Assembly (NCBI GenBank): GCA_028565635.1
Contig: JAOXYB010047525.1
Location: forward strand, 1-12,128
Direction of reading: 5' to 3'
From: Phoronis ovalis
Lineage: Eukaryota; Phoronida; Phoronidae
Length of the DNA stretch: 12,128 nucleotides
In this document: positions 9,176-12,128 of the stretch, in pieces
Position numbering within the stretch: position 1 is the first letter of the stretch
Layout of the letters: each line of letters begins with the position of its first letter
Notes under the pieces: model-generated
Databases searched by the model: none
What the model saw: only the letters and a program-made list of their open reading frames with translations
Told to the model about the DNA's origin: nothing
Translations under genes and position numbers: made by a program

Positions 9176-9479
9176 CAAATTTACAAAGTAAACGTTTTCT
9201 TCCGCATCTTTTGTGATATTCATGTTTGATAAAAAAACAACACTTAACTTAACAATTTTTAAAAGCGATACTTTGATATTTTTTACAAAGTGTACTTTTT
9301 ACACGCGAATATGTTAAAAACTTTTTAAGAACAAACAATTATCTAGTTTTGTGGAATGTTGGTTGCGTTCAATTTTCTTTTATTTATTTTCTAAGACAGA
9401 AAATGAAAATACGTGAATACACTATTTAAATTAGATCTAATGCTAAGCAAGAATTAAATGGTACGCGTCGGGTATGCGC
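9176..9479. other. A/T-rich interior between two direct repeats
   Basis: These 304 bp lie between the two copies of the 44-bp direct repeat. They contain no open frame of note and no visible retroelement signal such as a primer binding site or polypurine tract. If the flanking repeats are element ends, this is a non-autonomous interior. Confidence 0.4.
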
Positions 9480-9523
9480 ATACAGGAAAAGTTCTTTATA
9501 TGTGGACCGTTAGGAATTCATTT
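9480..9523 (+). repeat. direct repeat, right copy (~44 bp)
   Basis: It begins ATACAGGAAAAG and ends with the same GACCGTTAGGAATTCATTT word as the left copy, 348 bp downstream of it. The 24 bp before the exact word diverge moderately, so the pair is not very recent. Confidence 0.75.
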
Positions 9524-10437
9524 GTGACGTGGTTAGGCATTAAAATGCTTCCATTAATATATTAAAAAAACAATTTCCTCATAATTCACATAATCAAACC
9601 TATGTGAACTAACCAAGCGCTGTTGCTACGTCCGGTGTTTTGGGGGAAGTAACAGACTATTTTTAAAAAGAAAAAACAAAATTGTGTTCGTTAATGAATA
9701 TAGCAAATGTAATTTGGCATCGTTTAATTTCTAAGTTCTTGACGTGTTGGTAATAACACTAGAATGTAGCAGTTATAAAAACTATAACAGAAATTTACAA
9801 CACTGGACATTTAACAAATTCAAGAGATTTTTTCATGTATATACACATGAACGGTATTCAGTCACCTACGATATAGCTAAATTCCATAAACTTTTTATTA
9901 ACTAAAACGTTGCAATTATTTTCTAGAATAGTTTCAAATGTTATTTAAGAGGGTTGTTACAGAAGAAAGAGATTTAAGAAAAAACCGATAATTTTATCAA
10001 ACAAACGTTTTTTCACTTAAGTTCTACTGTTTACTAATTGACTTGTGATATGTTTCGATATGTACATTTGATTAACATTACTAAGTAAATAATACGTAGC
10101 TGATACTTCTAGAAGTCTAATTGTAATGATTCCTGGTACATACGTACATTAATGCATGCAAATATTTACCTGTTATAACTACAATTGCTACTTGTCCCCA
10201 TATAGTAAAACAAAGTAAATATCCGATACGTATTTCATATTTCCATTTTACTATGAATTATCATTTGCTATGGAATTTAACAAAAAAAATCTATAATCTG
10301 ACGCAAGACCTAACATTTTTGAGTAACGGTGCGTCACTAAGTATAAAACTGTCAATCTACATAGAATCCTCTGGGGATATTTCAAGTGATTCTGCAGTAG
10401 CTTTTACCGGTCAGTAAATTGCGGTCTTAGAACACTA
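9524..10437. other. no gene; A/T-rich
   Basis: No gene is supported. ACTTCTAGAAGT (10105-10116) is a 12-bp palindrome containing TTCTAGAA, the paired arrangement seen in heat-shock elements, but only two pentamer units are present where functional sites usually have three or more. An ATGCAAAT octamer word lies near 10154. Both are plausible by chance. Confidence 0.55.
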
Positions 10438-10499
10438 AAGAAATATCAATAGCCTATTTTATCGCGGCTATATACATTAAGCTAAGAATGATATTTCTT
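10438..10499. repeat. two-tier inverted repeat (hairpin)
   Basis: AAGAAATATCA (10438-10448) pairs perfectly over 11 bp with TGATATTTCTT (10489-10499). Directly inside it, ATAGCC (10449-10454) pairs with GGCTAT (10466-10471) around an 11-nt loop. On the 3' side 17 unpaired bases separate the two stems. An RNA from either strand could fold into a bulged hairpin of about 62 nt. The large bulge is not typical of a miRNA precursor. Confidence 0.5.
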
Positions 10500-10758
10500 C
10501 GAAAATGGCTTTAGTTGGCAATTATCTTGATGCGCTAATCGTTTAAAGTCATTAACAAAATTAATCACATAATACGGAAAGCTACCTGAGGCGATGACAC
10601 CTCAACCTCCGTTAGTTAATTATATTAATTATTAAAAGCTAATTGATGGACAGCATTAATAACATTTAAATAAGAATTGTTACGAACATTTTCTAAACGC
10701 TTATTAATTAGTGTTTTGTAAAGTTCGTTCGAAACCTGATGGGCAATTTTAGGTTGTA

Positions 10759-10828
10759 AATAAAGCGTACATATCTCTTATAGGAGCAACCCTAATAAAG
10801 CGCACATATCTCTTTGAAAGCACAAGTA
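10759..10828 (+). repeat. two-copy 35-bp tandem duplication, 3' half eroded
   Basis: The first 20 bp of each unit (10759-10778 and 10794-10813) begin AATAAAGCG, share ACATATCTCT and match at 19 of 20 positions. The last 15 bp of the units match only loosely. It is the first of several small tandem duplications in the next 650 bp. Confidence 0.7.
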
Positions 10829-10870
10829 ACAAAAATGATAAACATTCAGCAGCCACAAGTGGACTTTCAT

Positions 10871-10886
10871 ATTATGACGTCATAAT
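10871..10886. promoter_or_regulatory. 16-bp palindrome containing a full CRE site
   Basis: ATTATGACGTCATAAT is a perfect palindrome centred on TGACGTCA (10875-10882), the full cAMP-response element bound by CREB/ATF-type bZIP dimers. A TATAAAAG word occurs at 10951-10958, about 70 bp downstream on the plus strand, which would suit a promoter. The only reading frame beginning at a nearby ATG (10982) stops after 21 codons. Perfect 16-bp palindromes occur less than about once per window of this size by chance, so function is possible but unproven. Confidence 0.35.
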
Positions 10887-11026
10887 CATTTAATTAAATT
10901 AGGACCTAGGATTATTTAAGAGCATCTCGCTAAGAGGAATTGGCTTTTATTATAAAAGAAAATTTTAATTCATATAACAAAATGATATTGAGCAATACTT
11001 GTCTATTTAGCATTTTCGTATATAGG

Positions 11027-11088
11027 TATATCCTCACACTCCTCTGAGGGTGTAAACTATATCCCCACACTCCTCTGAGGGTGTAAAA
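11027..11088 (+). repeat. two-copy 31-bp tandem duplication with palindromic core
   Basis: Units 11027-11057 and 11058-11088 match at 29 of 31 positions. Each contains ACACTCCTCTGAGGGTGT, a near-palindrome whose arms ACAC and GTGT and CCT and AGG can pair around a very short loop. The unit is GC-richer than its surroundings. Each repeat can form its own hairpin. Confidence 0.9.
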
Positions 11089-11315
11089 ACTGGCGCCGAT
11101 ATCGACCTAATATACTCGTTTCGATATTAAGTAAGGTAATTAATTAAGTGCGATATTAATTACACGATTACGTAGAATGTAAGTAATAATTCTGCGATTG
11201 TACTCTTATCCCGTTATATGTATAAGCAGAGCGTGGCAGAGTTAAGTGGCGATAAATTCGCTGTCAAATCGATATTTATCCAATATTTACAAACTGATAT
11301 TAACAGCAGTGAAGT

Positions 11316-11395
11316 TTATTTCCCGGAGTACCGGGCCCGGAGTATATGTCCCTTATTTCCCGGAGTACCGGGCCCGGAGTATATGTCCCTTATTT
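11316..11395 (+). repeat. two-copy perfect 37-bp tandem duplication with palindromic core
   Basis: Units 11316-11352 and 11353-11389 are identical and are followed by six bases of a third. Each unit contains CCCGGAGTA twice, separated by CCGGG, so that CCCGG-AGTA-CCGGG forms a hairpin and CCGGGCCCGG is a perfect 10-bp palindrome. It lies inside an ATG-initiated 72-codon open frame (11218-11436), but 37 is not a multiple of three and the two copies are read in different frames, which argues against that frame being a gene. Perfect identity indicates a recent duplication. Confidence 0.95.
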
Positions 11396-11665
11396 CTTAT
11401 GACCTGTATGTCGTCATTTTAATTAAACTTAAGTAACACTTAGCAAATGTAAACGTAAACAGATTTTTCTTTAGTTTTCACTCCCCTGAACAGCGGGCAG
11501 TGGTTTTTACCCCATGGTGAGCGGCATAGCATGTGGTCCATAAAGATAAGCTAGGACTTAATTGCACAATGCCCCCTTTGCCTATGTCAACATTTCTGAA
11601 TCAAAACCCGATAAATAAACTTTTGAAATTTGACGACGAGGCATATATACCATTGATACGGTCCG
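11396..11665. other. no gene; small GC-richer patch
   Basis: A less A/T-rich patch at 11479-11560 starts with an imperfect hairpin (CACT-c-CCC ... GGG-c-AGTG, 11479-11502). Every reading frame through it is interrupted within a few dozen codons, and I recognise no family. Confidence 0.5.
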
Positions 11666-11754
11666 ACGAAGTAGTAGTGAGATAACAGGATTAGAGTATC
11701 TCATCCCATAAAACTAGTCGGGACTTGATCCTGTTATTTGAGTCCTGACTTCGT
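11666..11754. repeat. nested inverted repeat (89-bp hairpin)
   Basis: ACGAAGT (11666-11672) pairs with ACTTCGT (11748-11754). Inside these, ATAACAGGAT (11682-11691) pairs perfectly with ATCCTGTTAT (11728-11737). The 9- and 10-nt internal loops between the two stems are nearly symmetric, and the 36-nt centre has a further TCCC/GGGA pairing possibility. If transcribed this would fold into a long interrupted hairpin. It may equally be a remnant of a foldback insertion. Confidence 0.5.
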
Positions 11755-12128
11755 TTAATTTGTCCTTGAAAGAGCAAGTACCGTCAGGTGAATGTCAGGA
11801 GTGAAGGACAGAAGAGTTACTGTAGTCGGATACTGTAGTTATACTAATGACAACACATGTCAGTAAAAAATACATCTGATCATGCACAGCGATCTGCGTG
11901 TTTTTATGGTCTTTGGTACTCATTTAGAAATATTAACAATGATCTGGTTGTCACGAGGAGTGGTACAGTTGCTTGCATAAACACTTTAGTTAGTGACGAA
12001 AAGAGATAGTTACTCTTTTTGGTAAAACATCTTCAAAAAACCGCATAATATAATATAATTTAAAAATGCTAATTGTACTATGACATGAGTACCATACTGT
12101 GCAGCTAAGTACCTGATTGAGAAGAAAT
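11755..12128. other. no gene; several short repeats
   Basis: Short structures only. TGTCCTT/AAGGACA arms lie at 11761-11767 and 11804-11810. TACTGTAGT is repeated 13 bp apart (11818 and 11831). AAAAGAG/CTCTTTT forms a perfect hairpin at 11999-12019. TGGTACTCAT (11914-11923) and ATGAGTACCA (12085-12094) form a distant inverted pair. Pairs of this size are expected by chance in DNA of this composition. Confidence 0.5.

Noticed and set aside
10105-10116. Heat-shock element (TTCTAGAA in a 12-bp palindrome).
   Set aside because: Only two of the usual three or more pentamers are present, and 12-bp palindromes are expected several times in a window of this composition.
10728-10745. GTTCGAAACC as a tRNA B box.
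   Set aside because: No A box lies at the right distance upstream and no cloverleaf stems can be drawn.
11218-11436. ATG-initiated 72-codon frame.
   Set aside because: About a third of it is a non-coding-type 37-bp tandem duplication read in two different frames, so the frame is an accident of the repeat.
11914-12094. 10-bp inverted repeat TGGTACTCAT/ATGAGTACCA as ends of an element.
   Set aside because: Pairs of this length and distance are expected a few times by chance in this window, and no target-site duplication is seen.

Overview
No protein-coding gene, RNA gene or intact mobile element can be supported in this window. It is strongly A+T-rich (roughly two thirds by eye) and littered with short low-complexity A/T tracts. 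Its longest open frames are only 60-80 codons, about what chance gives at this composition, and several of them lack an ATG. There are no bacterial-style gene blocks, ribosome binding sites or operons. This is what intergenic or deep intronic DNA of an animal genome looks like. A bivalve or other lophotrochozoan is my best guess, from the base composition, the recurring GTACATGTAG word and a tRNA-like SINE-style head, but this rests on general impression and is low confidence.

Layout. 1-1082: plain A/T-rich DNA with one 14-bp inverted repeat (673-783). 1083-1148: a decayed tRNA-like (SINE head) sequence on the minus strand. 1495-2160: three eroded copies of a repeat about 245-275 bp long. 2161-3405: no gene, a few small hairpins. 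3406-3700: a possible retroelement scrap (ATT microsatellite, primer-binding-site-like word, AAAT-rich tail). 3718-3951: clustered inverted repeats. 4785-5176, with an outlier near 5726: a second family of eroded repeats built around AGGTAAC-N14-GCGGAATTA. 5177-8153: featureless apart from small repeats. 8226-8346: a perfect 29-bp GC-rich minisatellite, the clearest feature of the window. 9133-9523: a 44-bp direct repeat flanking about 300 bp. 10438-12128: a stretch dense in small tandem duplications (10759, 11027, 11316), a 16-bp palindrome holding a full CRE site, and several hairpins.

No genes act together here. What can be read is a history of repeat amplification and decay: two old, diverged arrays, and several younger, near-identical GC-rich tandem duplications whose units are themselves partly palindromic. 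I see no convincing evidence of a new biological system. The best leads are the 29-bp minisatellite with regularly spaced CAGCTG E-boxes, the two eroded repeat families, and the cluster of palindromic tandem duplications at 10.7-11.4 kb.
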